A stretch of DNA of 64,000 nt from Roseivirga misakiensis. GTDB lineage: Bacteria > Bacteroidota > Bacteroidia > Cytophagales > Cyclobacteriaceae. Below the pieces are notes generated by a model that worked only from the letters and a program-made list of their open reading frames with translations, was not told the origin of the DNA and did not search any database. The stretch spans positions 2,418,001-2,482,000 of the forward strand of contig NZ_MDGQ01000005.1 of NCBI RefSeq assembly GCF_001747105.1, written 5' to 3'. Positions 35,944 through 45,405 of this stretch are shown here, piece by piece. Numbering within the stretch: position 1 is the stretch's first letter; the number at the start of each line of letters is the position of its first letter. Made by a program: the position numbers and the translations under genes.

Positions 35944-36723
35944 TTAGCGCCAAGCCCAGATATATCCTGTACCATCACTATTCATTTGATCGACTAAATC
36001 GTACTTCTTTTCCTTTAAAAAGCTTACCAGTGCTGAATGATTTTGATTACCCGACTGCCCAGGGTGTGTCTCGATACTGAAATTGCTTACCAAGTCAAAT
36101 TGATCGTCGCTCATTCCGTATAGTATGGCGTATTCAGACCCTTCGCAATCAAGCTTCATTAAATCGATTTTAGTCAAGCCGTATGTTTCAATCACATCAC
36201 TAAAAACAACAGTTTCCACGTTAATCTCCTCTCCTTTTCCCTGATCAGTAAATACACTAGCCATTGTCGAAAAGCCATCAATTGTACTCGAAAAAAGCTT
36301 AATTCCATCTCTGTTTGAAGAAACCGCTTTGTTTTCAATCGTCCAGTCGAGAGTTGAGTAAGTGGATTGATAATGGGCCAATTGCTGAAAATTAAATGGC
36401 ATTGGTTCAAAAGCGATGACCTTAGCTTTCGGAAACTGAGATAGCATAAATAGGCTGAAGAACCCTACATTTCCACCAATATCAATAATCGTTGGATTTT
36501 CCGTTTTAAGCTGACCATTTGGGAAATTCTTAAGGTAAACCCTGTCAAAAAAGCTTTCCTTAAACGGCGGCATCATCTTACGTGGTACATCGATCTGGAA
36601 ACCATTTTTAAGCCTAAAGGAAAAAGTGTCCTTACCTCCCATTTTGAAGAAAAGAAATTGGGGCCAATTCTTAAAATGACTAATCAGTGAACTGTATCGG
36701 CTAACCTTGTGACTTAAAGACAT
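35944..36723 (-). CDS. FkbM-family SAM-dependent methyltransferase (second)
   Basis: A 259-residue methyltransferase from the ATG at 36723. A GTG at 36765 lies against the sahH terminator and upstream of the -7 box, so it is unlikely. Motifs: the SAM-binding TIIDIGGNVGFFSLFML (about 73-89), IAFEPMPFNF (about 97-106) and LDCEGSEYAIL (about 185-195). FkbM enzymes methylate hydroxyl groups of sugars or polyketides. It converges with the ArnT-like gene (1-nt gap) and lies after sahH, which recycles the S-adenosylhomocysteine that methyltransferases make, though a terminator divides the two. Confidence 0.82.
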   Translation of the reverse strand: MSLSHKVSRYSSLISHFKNWPQFLFFKMGGKDTFSFRLKNGFQIDVPRKMMPPFKESFFDRVYLKNFPNGQLKTENPTIIDIGGNVGFFSLFMLSQFPKAKVIAFEPMPFNFQQLAHYQSTYSTLDWTIENKAVSSNRDGIKLFSSTIDGFSTMASVFTDQGKGEEINVETVVFSDVIETYGLTKIDLMKLDCEGSEYAILYGMSDDQFDLVSNFSIETHPGQSGNQNHSALVSFLKEKKYDLVDQMNSDGTGYIWAWR

Positions 36724-36744
36724 ATTACTTTCTGAATCAGTGGG

Positions 36745-36752
36745 CAAAAATA
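36745..36752 (-). promoter_or_regulatory. -7 box for the second FkbM gene
   Basis: TATTTTTG on the minus strand, followed by CCC, fits the Bacteroidota -7 element. Transcription would begin about 36738, 15 nt before the ATG at 36723. A TTTG lies upstream but only 12 nt away rather than about 20, so the -33 box is doubtful. Confidence 0.45.
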
Positions 36753-36765
36753 ACGTTTTCTCCAC

Positions 36766-36798
36766 AAAAAAAGGCCTCGAAGTATCGAGGCCTTTTTT
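36766..36798 (-). terminator. Terminator after sahH
   Basis: GGCCTCGA and TCGAGGCC form an 8-bp stem with a 4-nt loop, flanked by an A-run and a T-run. It starts about 20 nt after the sahH stop codon and separates sahH from the FkbM gene on the same strand. Confidence 0.88.
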
Positions 36799-36816
36799 AA
36801 TTGAATTCTGTATTCA

Positions 36817-38121
36817 TTAATATCTGTAATGCTCTGGCTTGTAAGGACCTTCAACAGTTACACCAATATATTCGGCTTGTTCTTGTGTTAACTCATCAAG
36901 CTCAACTCCAATTTTAGCTAAGTGAAGCTTTGCTACCTTCTCATCTAAATGTTTAGGAAGCGTGTAAACTGCGTTTTCGTAAGCTTCTCTGTTTGTCCAA
37001 AGCTCAATTTGCGCTAGTGTTTGGTTTGTAAATGAGTTGGACATTACAAATGAAGGGTGTCCAGTAGCACAACCAAGGTTAACTAATCTACCTTCTGCTA
37101 AAACGATAATATCGTTGCCATTAATATTATACAAGTCAACTTGAGGTTTGATCTCTACTTTGCTTTCACCATGTGCCTCGTTTAACCAAGCCATATCAAT
37201 TTCATTATCGAAGTGACCGATATTACAAACGATCGTTTTATCAGTCATCGCTTCAAAGTGTCTTTGTTGGATGATATTGTAGTTACCAGTTGCTGTAACA
37301 ATAATATTTGCTCTTGGAATAGCTTTGTCCATTTTCTGAACTTCATAACCATCCATTGCAGCTTGTAAAGCACAAATCGGATCGATTTCAGTGACTATAA
37401 CTCTTACTCCTGCTCCGCTTAGAGAAGCGGCTGATCCCTTACCAACGTCTCCGTAACCAGCAACTACTGCTACTTTACCAGCTAGCATGACATCCGTAGC
37501 TCTACGAATTGCGTCGACCAATGACTCTTTACAACCATATTTGTTGTCAAATTTGGACTTAGTCACTGAATCGTTCACATTAATAGCTGGCAATGGCAAA
37601 GTTCCATTTTTCATACGCTCATAAAGTCTATGAACACCAGTAGTTGTCTCTTCTGATAGACCTTTAATGCCTGGTACTAATTCAGGATACTTATCAAGTA
37701 CCATATTCGTCAAATCACCACCATCATCAAGAATCATGTTTAGCGGCTTTCCACCTTCAAATGCAAAAATTGTCTGCTCAATACACCAATCAAACTCTTG
37801 ATCGTTCATCCCTTTCCAAGCAAACACCGGAACACCAGATTTTGCGATAGCTGAAGCGGCATGATCCTGCGTAGAGAAAATATTACAAGAAGACCAAGAA
37901 ACCTCGGCTCCTAAAGCAGTTAGTGTTTCAATTAATACAGCCGTTTGAATTGTCATGTGAAGACAACCAGCAATTCGAGCCCCTTTTAAGATTTGTGAAG
38001 GACCAAACTCTTCTCTTAATGACATCAAGCCTGGCATTTCAGCCTCGGCCAATTCTATTTCTTTTCTACCCCAATCTGCGAGATTGATATCTTTTACTTT
38101 GTAAGCTAATGTCTCCTGCAT
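36817..38121 (-). CDS. ahcY: Adenosylhomocysteinase (S-adenosyl-L-homocysteine hydrolase)
   Basis: Splits S-adenosylhomocysteine into homocysteine and adenosine, keeping methylation going. The 434 residues from the ATG at 38121 begin close to the usual [16 protein letters not shown]. The NAD-binding motif is [10 protein letters not shown] (about 216-225). [11 protein letters not shown] (about 80-90), [11 protein letters not shown] (about 182) and the C-terminal [10 protein letters not shown] are all typical. Upstream starts at 38133 (ATG) and 38148 (TTG) fall within or almost on the transcription start predicted from the promoter at 38146-38177, so 38121 is preferred. Confidence 0.96.
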   Translation of the reverse strand: MQETLAYKVKDINLADWGRKEIELAEAEMPGLMSLREEFGPSQILKGARIAGCLHMTIQTAVLIETLTALGAEVSWSSCNIFSTQDHAASAIAKSGVPVFAWKGMNDQEFDWCIEQTIFAFEGGKPLNMILDDGGDLTNMVLDKYPELVPGIKGLSEETTTGVHRLYERMKNGTLPLPAINVNDSVTKSKFDNKYGCKESLVDAIRRATDVMLAGKVAVVAGYGDVGKGSAASLSGAGVRVIVTEIDPICALQAAMDGYEVQKMDKAIPRANIIVTATGNYNIIQQRHFEAMTDKTIVCNIGHFDNEIDMAWLNEAHGESKVEIKPQVDLYNINGNDIIVLAEGRLVNLGCATGHPSFVMSNSFTNQTLAQIELWTNREAYENAVYTLPKHLDEKVAKLHLAKIGVELDELTQEQAEYIGVTVEGPYKPEHYRY

Positions 38122-38145
38122 GTTTTTATACATTAATTTTGGCTG

Positions 38146-38177
38146 CAAAGGTAAGAGAAAGCCTACCCAATTTCAAA
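38146..38177 (-). promoter_or_regulatory. Bacteroidota-type promoter of the adenosylhomocysteinase gene
   Basis: On the minus strand TTTG (38174-38177) is followed after 20 nt by TACCTTTG (38146-38153), an almost ideal -33/-7 pair. The expected start near 38139 gives an 18-nt leader to the ATG at 38121. This is the best promoter match seen in the window and it also settles the start of the gene. Confidence 0.75.
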
Positions 38178-38190
38178 AAAAGCTGACGCC

Positions 38191-38955
38191 TTATAAGAGA
38201 AATTCGATCTCCTTGAAATCAAAGACTTCGACTTTACCATTTACACCGACCATTAAACGGCCATTTGAATCTATACCCTCAATAATTCCCTCGAAATCAT
38301 ATTCAGATTTAAACTTCATAGACTGCTTAAATCCAAGTAGATGTTGTAAGTAGTATTCTTTTAACTCTTGTGTTTTATTAGACTTCACCTTTAAATACTG
38401 AGCTTCAATATTTGAGATTAACTGTTCAAAAACATGAATCCTATCAAATTCCTTTTTCCCTCCATTTTCTGACAACAAGGAAGTAGCCTCTAACCCACCA
38501 AAGTCAAGCTGATTTACATTCAGGCCAATCCCGATCACGGAATTCTCTATAGAACCACTGCGGACTGAATTTTCAATGAGAATTCCAGCTATTTTTGACC
38601 TTCCAATAAACAGATCATTTGGCCACTTTACATTACAGGTAGTACTTGGCAAGAAATCGGCAATAGTTGCCCTAACACCTAAAGAAACAGCCATATTAAG
38701 CACAAAATGATCGGCAGGCTTCACAAATGAAGGCTTGAGAATTATCGATAGCATCAGGTTTTTATTAGGCTCTGAAATCCAAGAATTTCCCCTTTGCCCA
38801 CGACCCTTCTTTTGATCATCAGTAACTATGACAGTACCTTCAATCGTGTCAGTGTTTTGAATGATTTGTAGACCTAAGTCATTGGTCGAATGACAACTTG
38901 GCATATAAATCACCTTTTTACCTAGAAATAAGGTGTTAGCAAGAATTTTGTACAA
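38191..38955 (-). CDS. birA: Biotin--[acetyl-CoA-carboxylase] ligase (BirA without repressor domain)
   Basis: Attaches biotin to AccB through biotinyl-AMP. From a TTG at 38955 the protein has 254 residues and starts LYKILANTLFLGKKVIYMPSC, which is how related proteins begin. A longer TTG start at 38982 would add nine residues. Motifs: SCHSTNDLG (biotin pocket side), DDQKKGRGQRGNSW (catalytic loop) and VKWPNDLFIGRSKIAGIL. No N-terminal helix-turn-helix is present, so it is an enzyme only, without biotin-operon repression. It is divergent from rsfS and lies upstream of sahH on the same strand. Confidence 0.92.
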   Translation of the reverse strand: MYKILANTLFLGKKVIYMPSCHSTNDLGLQIIQNTDTIEGTVIVTDDQKKGRGQRGNSWISEPNKNLMLSIILKPSFVKPADHFVLNMAVSLGVRATIADFLPSTTCNVKWPNDLFIGRSKIAGILIENSVRSGSIENSVIGIGLNVNQLDFGGLEATSLLSENGGKKEFDRIHVFEQLISNIEAQYLKVKSNKTQELKEYYLQHLLGFKQSMKFKSEYDFEGIIEGIDSNGRLMVGVNGKVEVFDFKEIEFLL

Positions 38956-39011
38956 TGAAATTTTGTTAATTTTGAACACCAAAATAAGTCAAAAATCACT
39001 TAAGAGTCTTA

Positions 39012-39368
39012 ATGAATTCTGAAGAGCTGAGCAGCATCGTTGTCAAGGGGATGGAAGAGAAGAAAGCTGAGAACATTGTACTAATGGATCTCAGAAATGT
39101 AAAGGGTTCTGTGAGTGACTTTTTTGTCATTTGTTCAGGGAATTCAAATACTCATATTCAGTCCATAGCGGAATCAATTGAAGTCGAAACCAAGAAAACC
39201 TCAAAGGAGGCTCCTTGGAAAAAAGAGGGATTTAACAACCGTGAATGGGTTCTTATAGATTATGTGAGCGTCGTAGCTCATGTCTTTGACAAAGAAAAGC
39301 GCAATCATTACGCACTAGAAGACCTTTGGGGTGATGCAGAAATCACTGAGATCGTCAATAATTCTTAA
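39012..39368 (+). CDS. rsfS: Ribosomal silencing factor RsfS
   Basis: A 118-residue protein that binds L14 on the large subunit and blocks subunit joining when nutrients are low. The family sequence is visible: SDFFVICSGNSNTHIQSIAES (about residues 36-56) and the C-terminal WVLIDYVSVVAHVFDKEKRNHYALEDLWGD (about 77-106), whose final ALEDLWGDA is conserved. It lies 60 nt before ftsH, as in many Bacteroidota, suggesting a common transcript. Confidence 0.94.
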   Translation: MNSEELSSIVVKGMEEKKAENIVLMDLRNVKGSVSDFFVICSGNSNTHIQSIAESIEVETKKTSKEAPWKKEGFNNREWVLIDYVSVVAHVFDKEKRNHYALEDLWGDAEITEIVNNS

Positions 39369-39428
39369 TTAACTTTATTGATTCAAGCGCGTTATAAAGT
39401 AGGTTTATAAAAATTTAAAATATTTAGA

Positions 39429-41537
39429 ATGGCCGATAGCCCAAGAAAGAAGAACATTTTAGGGAAACCTGGACCGGGAGGTAAAAGACCAAACAATCAG
39501 GTGTGGATTATTACGTCGTTAATAGTCGTCTTTTTAGCTGTGTCTCTTCTGACCAATCAAAGTTCAGGAATACCGATTACAAAGTTCCGTTTCGAAGAAA
39601 TGATCAAAAGTAATGATGTCGCCAAAGTCGTCTTCATTAATGGTCAAAACACAATCGAAATCACACTAAAACAAGAAGCGCTTCAAAACGCCAAATATAA
39701 ACAAGAGCTGGACGGTAATAATTTGTTCGGTTTTAATAGTGGCCCACAATACGTACTTGAAAAATATTTTAACTCATCTGAAAGATTTGAAGAGTACTAT
39801 GAGCAATTCAAAAAAGACAACAACATTCCAAGATCTCAGGATGTACCGCTAGAATTCGACACACGGACTACTGTGATGGACTTTCTTAGCACTTGGGGCT
39901 TCCTTATCCTTATCATTCTATTCTTCTGGTTGATGATGAGAAGAATGACAGGTAATGCTGGTCCGGGCGGACAAATCTTTAATATTGGTAAATCTAGAGC
40001 TGCTCTTTTTGATGCAGAAAGCAAAGTCAAAATTACCTTTGACAATGTAGCGGGTTTAGATGAAGCAAAAGAAGAAGTTCAGGAAATCGTTGAATTCCTT
40101 AAGAACCCTTCAAAATTCACGAAACTTGGTGGTAAAATACCAAAAGGAGCTCTTTTGGTTGGCGCACCTGGTACTGGTAAAACTTTATTGGCTAAAGCAG
40201 TAGCTGGTGAGGCTGCCGTGCCTTTCTTCTCACTTTCTGGTTCTGACTTCGTAGAAATGTTCGTCGGCGTAGGAGCAGCAAGAGTTAGAGACTTATTTAA
40301 ACAAGCCAAAGAGAAAGCTCCTTGTATAGTTTTCATCGATGAAATTGATGCTATCGGACGTTCACGTGGAAAAGGCCAAATGCCTGGCTCTAACGATGAA
40401 CGTGAGAATACCCTAAACTCGCTTTTAGTAGAGATGGATGGTTTCGCAACCGATTCTGGTGTAATTATTTTGGCGGCAACCAACAGACCTGATGTTCTTG
40501 ATTCTGCACTCTTAAGACCTGGTCGTTTCGATAGACAGATCAGTATAGACAAGCCAGATATCGTTGGTAGAGAAGCAATATTCAAAGTACACTTAGGCCC
40601 TATTAAAGTGGCCAAAGACATCGATGCCAAAAAGCTATCGGCCCAAACACCAGGGTTTGCCGGAGCAGAAATCGCCAACGTCTGTAATGAAGCTGCTCTA
40701 ATAGCTGCTAGACGCGATAAGAAGTCTGTCGACATGGACGACTTCAATAATGCCATTGATAGAGTAATTGGTGGTTTAGAAAAGAAAAGTAAAATCATTT
40801 CCCCAGAAGAGAAACAAATCGTGGCTTACCACGAGGCAGGTCATGCCGTTGCAGGATGGCACCTAGAACATGCCGATCCTTTGGTGAAAGTGTCAATAGT
40901 TCCAAGGGGAGTTGCAGCACTTGGTTACGCGCAGTACTTACCAAAAGAACAGTTCCTTTATCAGACGGAACAATTGATGGATGAAATGTGCATGACCCTA
41001 GGTGGACGTGCAGCTGAAGAAATCATATTTGGCAAGATATCAACTGGCGCATTAAGTGATCTTGAGCGAGTAACAAAAGTAGCTTACAGTATTGTGACTG
41101 TTTATGGTATGAACAAAAAAATTGGTCATATCTCATTCTATGATTCTAAGCAGAGTGATTATGGAGGGTTCTCTAAACCTTACTCTGAAGATACGGCAAA
41201 AACTATCGATGAAGAAGTAAAGAAAATCGTCGATGAGGCTTACAAGAGAACCATAAACTTGTTGACTGAGAAAAAAGAGCAATTAGAAATCCTTGCTCAA
41301 GAGTTACTTGAAAAGGAGATTCTATTCCAGTCTGATCTTGAAGGCTTAATCGGAAAGAGACCGTTTGAGAAACAAACAACTTATGAGGCGTATACTAACG
41401 GTAACAATAGTGACTCTGCAGTTGAAGAAGTTGTAGCCGATGAAGTGAAAGAAGAAAAACCAGCTGAAACAAAAGCGTCTGAAACTGACACTTCTGATTC
41501 AGAAGAAACACCGAACGACAAAAAGACTGATGCATAA
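39429..41537 (+). CDS. ftsH: ATP-dependent zinc metalloprotease FtsH
   Basis: A 702-residue membrane-bound AAA+ protease that degrades misfolded membrane proteins and short-lived regulators such as LpxC in other bacteria. Two membrane helices (about 25-42 and 150-170) flank a periplasmic region of about 105 residues. Walker A is GAPGTGKT (about 243-250), Walker B and second region of homology follow, and the zinc site HEAGH is near residues 468-472 with the third ligand Asp downstream. The C-terminal 45 residues are acidic and repeat-poor. Placed after rsfS and before an lpxH-like gene, with a terminator immediately after it. Confidence 0.97.
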   Translation: MADSPRKKNILGKPGPGGKRPNNQVWIITSLIVVFLAVSLLTNQSSGIPITKFRFEEMIKSNDVAKVVFINGQNTIEITLKQEALQNAKYKQELDGNNLFGFNSGPQYVLEKYFNSSERFEEYYEQFKKDNNIPRSQDVPLEFDTRTTVMDFLSTWGFLILIILFFWLMMRRMTGNAGPGGQIFNIGKSRAALFDAESKVKITFDNVAGLDEAKEEVQEIVEFLKNPSKFTKLGGKIPKGALLVGAPGTGKTLLAKAVAGEAAVPFFSLSGSDFVEMFVGVGAARVRDLFKQAKEKAPCIVFIDEIDAIGRSRGKGQMPGSNDERENTLNSLLVEMDGFATDSGVIILAATNRPDVLDSALLRPGRFDRQISIDKPDIVGREAIFKVHLGPIKVAKDIDAKKLSAQTPGFAGAEIANVCNEAALIAARRDKKSVDMDDFNNAIDRVIGGLEKKSKIISPEEKQIVAYHEAGHAVAGWHLEHADPLVKVSIVPRGVAALGYAQYLPKEQFLYQTEQLMDEMCMTLGGRAAEEIIFGKISTGALSDLERVTKVAYSIVTVYGMNKKIGHISFYDSKQSDYGGFSKPYSEDTAKTIDEEVKKIVDEAYKRTINLLTEKKEQLEILAQELLEKEILFQSDLEGLIGKRPFEKQTTYEAYTNGNNSDSAVEEVVADEVKEEKPAETKASETDTSDSEETPNDKKTDA

Positions 41538-41559
41538 GCATCAAGAAAATAGTAGAATA

Positions 41560-41588
41560 AAAAAATCAGGTCTCGGCCTGATTTTTTT
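41560..41588 (+). terminator. Terminator after ftsH
   Basis: AATCAGG and CCTGATT pair, extended by A-run/T-run pairs, around a 6-nt loop, with a long T tract. It lies about 25 nt after the ftsH stop codon. Confidence 0.82.
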
Positions 41589-41623
41589 ATTTAAGGGGGT
41601 TTTACAATTTTTGTCTTAATCCA

Positions 41624-42388
41624 ATGATGAAGCTCACTCCTAATAATAATGAAAAAGTCTATTTCGCCTCAGATTTTCATCTTGGAGTACCTGATAAGGT
41701 AACTAGCCAAGCTAGGGAAGAAAAGATAATTAAGTGGCTTGATGAATGTAAAAAAGATGCTCATGCCATCTTCTTAGTAGGAGACTTGTTTGATTTTTGG
41801 TTTGAATATAAAACGACCGTGCCTAAAGGTTTTGTTCGTTTTCAAGGAAAGTTAGCTGAAATCGTCGACGCTGGTATTGAGCTCGTGATCTTTACTGGAA
41901 ATCATGATTTATGGATGTTTGGTTACTTTGATGAGGAAATCGGAGCCAAAGTTATTTATGACCCAATACAACTATACCTGAATGACACTAAGATTTACAT
42001 TGGACATGGTGATGGTATAGGTCCTGGAGATAAGGGGTATAAAATGCTCAAGAAGATTTTTCGAAACTCATTCTTTCAATGGGCTTTTCGTTGGCTTCAT
42101 CCTAATATCGGCATAGCATTGGCAAATTTTTGGTCGGGTAAAAGTCGAGCACAGGCTAATCACACCGAACAAAAGTTTATGGGGGACGATGAATGGCTTT
42201 GGGACTACTCTAAATCCATTGAGAAAAAAGAGCATCACGACTACTATATATTTGGACATAGACATTTACCGTTAGATTTAGAGGTGGGTGATAAAGCCAA
42301 ATACATAAATCTAGGTGAGTGGTTGAACTATGATACCTACGCCCAATATTCAAATGGAAATATTGAACTTAAAACTTTTGAAGGCTAA
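41624..42388 (+). CDS. UDP-2,3-diacylglucosamine diphosphatase family protein (LpxH-like)
   Basis: A 254-residue calcineurin-like metallophosphoesterase. Metal-binding motifs in order: SDFHLG (about residues 16-21), GDLFDFWFE (about 50-58), TGNHDLWMFGY (about 87-97), GHGDG (about 124-128) and FGHRHLP (about 210-216). LpxH removes UMP from UDP-2,3-diacylglucosamine in lipid A synthesis. The length and the GDLFDFW/GNHD motifs fit LpxH better than a general phosphoesterase, but I do not assign the symbol with certainty. The ATG codon is doubled (41624 and 41627). The downstream gene overlaps its last 35 nt. Confidence 0.82.
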   Translation: MMKLTPNNNEKVYFASDFHLGVPDKVTSQAREEKIIKWLDECKKDAHAIFLVGDLFDFWFEYKTTVPKGFVRFQGKLAEIVDAGIELVIFTGNHDLWMFGYFDEEIGAKVIYDPIQLYLNDTKIYIGHGDGIGPGDKGYKMLKKIFRNSFFQWAFRWLHPNIGIALANFWSGKSRAQANHTEQKFMGDDEWLWDYSKSIEKKEHHDYYIFGHRHLPLDLEVGDKAKYINLGEWLNYDTYAQYSNGNIELKTFEG

Positions 42389-43181
42389 CCTAATTATAGC
42401 GTTTGCTCTTTTCTCCACTGCTTTATTAGGTCAGGAAAATGGTGTAAAGACCTCTTTTGACATAGATTATAAACCCGTCATGGCGTCAATCGATCGGCAA
42501 GGAAACTTATACTTTGCTAACGCTGGTGGGGCAATTGATAAATACGATCAAGACGGCAAACTTCTCTACCATTTTTCCCCTCAACGTAAAAGCAAACCTA
42601 GTATAATAGAGGCATGGCAAGAACTAAGAATCTTTGTTCATTATAAGGACTTACAGCAATATCTCTTCTTAGACCGATTTCTTAATAATTCAGAGCGCTA
42701 TTCATTGGATTTTAGCCAAAGCAATAACTTTTCTGGTCATGTTACTTTATCTGGTGATAACAATCTTTGGGCGATCAATGAACAAGAGCTCAGCCTCCAA
42801 AAAATAGATATTAATAATCAAGAGGTTCTTTTTGAAACTAAACTGAACTTACAACTAGATTTTGATCACTTGGAGGTTCAATTCATTCGTGATTACCAGA
42901 ATTACCTCTTTATATCAGATGCTGAATTAGGCGTATTAATGTTCGACAACCTAGGTAATTATATTGAACAAATAATACCTAAAGCGGATATAGCGTTTTT
43001 CAGTTTCTCTAAAAACGAATTAATTTATCTAACTCATAGAAAACTCATCCTGAGAGATATTTATACAAAAAAAGAAAGGGAGATCAGAATACCCGATCTC
43101 CCTTATCAATTTGCTTTTATGGAAAACAATAAACTATTCTTAATCCGTAATCAAACTGTTGATCTTGTTAAGATTAATTAG
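42354..43181 (+). CDS. Exported protein of unknown function, beta-propeller-like
   Basis: A 275-residue protein from the ATG at 42354; an upstream ATG at 42330 would lengthen the overlap with the lpxH-like gene to 59 nt and spoil the signal peptide. Residues 1-27 look like a signal peptide (LIIAFALFSTALLGQ). The rest alternates beta-type strands with repeated patterns such as DRQGNLYFANAGGAIDKYDQ and DNLGNYIEQIIP, suggesting a small propeller, but I recognise no family. It overlaps the lpxH-like gene by 35 nt and the tolC-type gene tail-to-tail by 8 nt, so its position is fixed but its role is open. Confidence 0.75.
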   Translation: MEILNLKLLKANLIIAFALFSTALLGQENGVKTSFDIDYKPVMASIDRQGNLYFANAGGAIDKYDQDGKLLYHFSPQRKSKPSIIEAWQELRIFVHYKDLQQYLFLDRFLNNSERYSLDFSQSNNFSGHVTLSGDNNLWAINEQELSLQKIDINNQEVLFETKLNLQLDFDHLEVQFIRDYQNYLFISDAELGVLMFDNLGNYIEQIIPKADIAFFSFSKNELIYLTHRKLILRDIYTKKEREIRIPDLPYQFAFMENNKLFLIRNQTVDLVKIN

Positions 43182-44547
43182 ACCCTGCTGGTCGAGATTC
43201 TCCAGTGAAAATGTCTAAGATGAGTTTTCTCAGCATAATCCCATACTTCGCCTGTACCAGTTGAAATTCCCCACCAATTTGATTATTTAAGCTTTGCAAG
43301 TAAGTTACGAAGTCGATTGTACCACTTTCGTATCTAGTCTTTGAAAACTCAAAAGACGTGTTTAAATTAACTAAACTCTCCTTTGCGGCGGCATATGCGG
43401 TTTTAGCATTTACAAGACCCAGGTAAGCTTGTTGGACTTGGTTAGTCAGCGTGTTTTTAGTTTGTTCTACATTAAGCTGTGCATTTAGCAACTGCATTTT
43501 TGATTGTTGTATCCCTGTCCTATTCGCAAACCTTGTAAACAGAGGAACTCTCAAATTCAGACTCGCACTCTTACTTTCATTACGTTCGAATTGGGTACTC
43601 CAATCAGTAACTTCTGTTCTTGTTGGTCTACCTTCTGCGTCAGTTTCTAAAACATTCACGAAGTTCGAAGACCAATTAGTACCCCAAGAAGCACTCGCAT
43701 CCAAACTTGGCATCCAGCTATACTTTGCCCTCTTAAGTGACTTTTCTGAGGCTTCTAAAGCAATATTAGCAGACTTTAACCCAGGACTATAAGCAATAGA
43801 CTTGTCGTAAACCGAGTTAAACTCCTCAATCTCTACTTCGAGTTCTGCGTCGTTTACTGTAATACCAGCAAAATCATAATCTTCACTGGCATCTAAAAGT
43901 AATAATTGAATCAATGCCAGTTCGCTAGTGGCCAAAGTGTTAGATTGATTCACTATGGTTAGTTTTTGCTGAGCAATAAGAGACCTGAAATTATAAACCT
44001 CTTCCATACTACCGGTCCCAGCCCTTTCAATTCTCTCCTGCCTTTGTAGCTGCTCATTCAATAATTCAAGTGTCCGATTTGATATTTTCAACTGTTCTTT
44101 CGTTGAAATAATACTTAAAAATCCATTTATCACTGAAGCCTCAGTAGCTTGAATATTGCTTTCTATTGTTTGTAGAGCAGCCTGATATTCAAGTTTTCTT
44201 TGTCCCATAATCAGTCGATTACTGAACCCATCAAAAAGCGTTACACCTGCACTCAATGACCCACCACCAAAAAGGGTGGTCGTATTGACTAGGTCTCCAA
44301 CCGTTTGGTCAAACTGAAGACCTTCACTCCAGTTGTGACTTGCATTTGCATTCAAAGAAGGTAAAAAATTGAATTTGCTTTGTGTGAAGCCAGCTTTTGC
44401 GCTGATCGCGTTATTTCGAGCTGTCTTGATACTGATATTATTTTTAAGTGCAATATCAATACACTCCTCCAGCGTTAAGATACGTTGAGCGAATACACCT
44501 CCACTCACCAATAGTCCTAGTACGACTGTATATATAAACTTTTTCAT
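43174..44547 (-). CDS. TolC-family outer-membrane efflux protein
   Basis: A 457-residue outer-membrane channel. The signal peptide (about 1-20) is followed by RILTLEECIDIALKNN, the typical start of TolC/OEP proteins, and then two OEP repeats with long helical hairpins (about 130-210 and 330-415) and two beta-hairpin regions. It forms the outer-membrane exit for the HlyD protein and ABC ATPase encoded upstream. A large perfect inverted repeat (44608-44641) lies between it and the ABC gene, which could set its expression level separately. Confidence 0.92.
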   Translation of the reverse strand: MKKFIYTVVLGLLVSGGVFAQRILTLEECIDIALKNNISIKTARNNAISAKAGFTQSKFNFLPSLNANASHNWSEGLQFDQTVGDLVNTTTLFGGGSLSAGVTLFDGFSNRLIMGQRKLEYQAALQTIESNIQATEASVINGFLSIISTKEQLKISNRTLELLNEQLQRQERIERAGTGSMEEVYNFRSLIAQQKLTIVNQSNTLATSELALIQLLLLDASEDYDFAGITVNDAELEVEIEEFNSVYDKSIAYSPGLKSANIALEASEKSLKRAKYSWMPSLDASASWGTNWSSNFVNVLETDAEGRPTRTEVTDWSTQFERNESKSASLNLRVPLFTRFANRTGIQQSKMQLLNAQLNVEQTKNTLTNQVQQAYLGLVNAKTAYAAAKESLVNLNTSFEFSKTRYESGTIDFVTYLQSLNNQIGGEFQLVQAKYGIMLRKLILDIFTGESRPAGSN

Positions 44548-44607
44548 AATAGTGTTTTCTATCCTAAAGGCAATACTATGTCATTAAGCCATTTTCAGGC
44601 TTTTAAA

Positions 44608-44641
44608 ATTCGTTCATTTGCTTATTGGCAAATGAACGAAT
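44608..44641 (-). repeat. Perfect 14-bp inverted repeat between the ABC ATPase and tolC-type genes
   Basis: ATTCGTTCATTTGC and GCAAATGAACGAAT form a perfect 14-bp stem with a 6-nt loop (TTATTG). It lies 20 nt after the ABC stop codon and about 60 nt before the tolC-type ATG in the same transcript. Only about four T residues follow on the minus strand, so it is at most a weak terminator; it may instead be a processing or stabilising hairpin, or a protein-binding site. Confidence 0.75.
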
Positions 44642-44660
44642 ACCCTTTAAAGGGGAAATA

Positions 44661-45374
44661 TTATACTAGTGAGTTTTCTTTTGAATTGATATTCTCAGAT
44701 ACAACCTGACCATCAAAAAGATTGATAACTCGATGAGCGTATTCAGCATCAGTAGCTGAGTGAGTTACCATAATTACGGTAGTACCCTTTGAATTAAGGT
44801 CGCTTAAAAGCGTCATTACTTCTTGACCGTTAGTAGAATCCAAGTTACCAGTAGGCTCATCCGCTAATATAAGATTAGGCTTGGCCACAACAGCTCTAGC
44901 TACAGCTACCCTTTGTTGCTGACCACCTGATAGTTGTTGCGGGAAGTGATCTTTTCTGTGCATAATCTGCATAGTCTCAAGCACCTCTTCTACTCTTTTC
45001 TTTCTATCAGCAGCAGGGTATTTTAAGTAAATAAGAGGAAGCTCAACATTTTCATATACTGTAAGCTCGTCTATTAAGTTAAAGCTCTGGAATACGAAGC
45101 CAATGTTTTTCTTTCTAAGCTCAGCTCTTTGTCTTTCAGAATATTTTGACACCTCTTCATCGTAGAAGAAGAATTCTCCTTCAGATGGATTATCCAATAA
45201 TCCGATGATGTTCAAAAGTGTAGATTTACCACAACCAGACGGTCCCATGATCGCTACAAACTCACCTTCAGAAATCGCAAGATTTACGTTATTCAGTGCA
45301 GTTGTCTCGATCTCGTCCGTATAATAGAACTTCTTTAGACCTTTTGTTGTGATGATTTTTTTACCATTTTCCAT
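44661..45374 (-). CDS. ABC transporter ATP-binding protein, MacB/LolD type
   Basis: A 237-residue ATPase. Walker A is GPSGCGKST (about residues 44-52), the signature LSGGQQQRV (about 145-153), Walker B LILADEPTG (about 166-174) and the switch His in MVTHS. Its spacing matches the LolD/MacB group (two separate permease partners or an FtsX-like one). No permease is encoded in the operon, unlike the usual MacA-MacB layout; the partner must be elsewhere. It is 31 nt after the HlyD gene and should energise export. Confidence 0.92.
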   Translation of the reverse strand: MENGKKIITTKGLKKFYYTDEIETTALNNVNLAISEGEFVAIMGPSGCGKSTLLNIIGLLDNPSEGEFFFYDEEVSKYSERQRAELRKKNIGFVFQSFNLIDELTVYENVELPLIYLKYPAADRKKRVEEVLETMQIMHRKDHFPQQLSGGQQQRVAVARAVVAKPNLILADEPTGNLDSTNGQEVMTLLSDLNSKGTTVIMVTHSATDAEYAHRVINLFDGQVVSENINSKENSLV

Positions 45375-45405
45375 AATGTAAAAGTTATCAGTTGTTTGAA
45401 TTAAT

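Noticed and set aside
36724-36765. GTG start at 36765 for the second FkbM gene
   Set aside because: It touches the sahH terminator and lies upstream of a -7 box; the ATG at 36723 fits better.
40079-40798. 239-codon antisense frame inside ftsH
   Set aside because: It lies wholly opposite the conserved AAA+ domain of FtsH and shows no independent motif.
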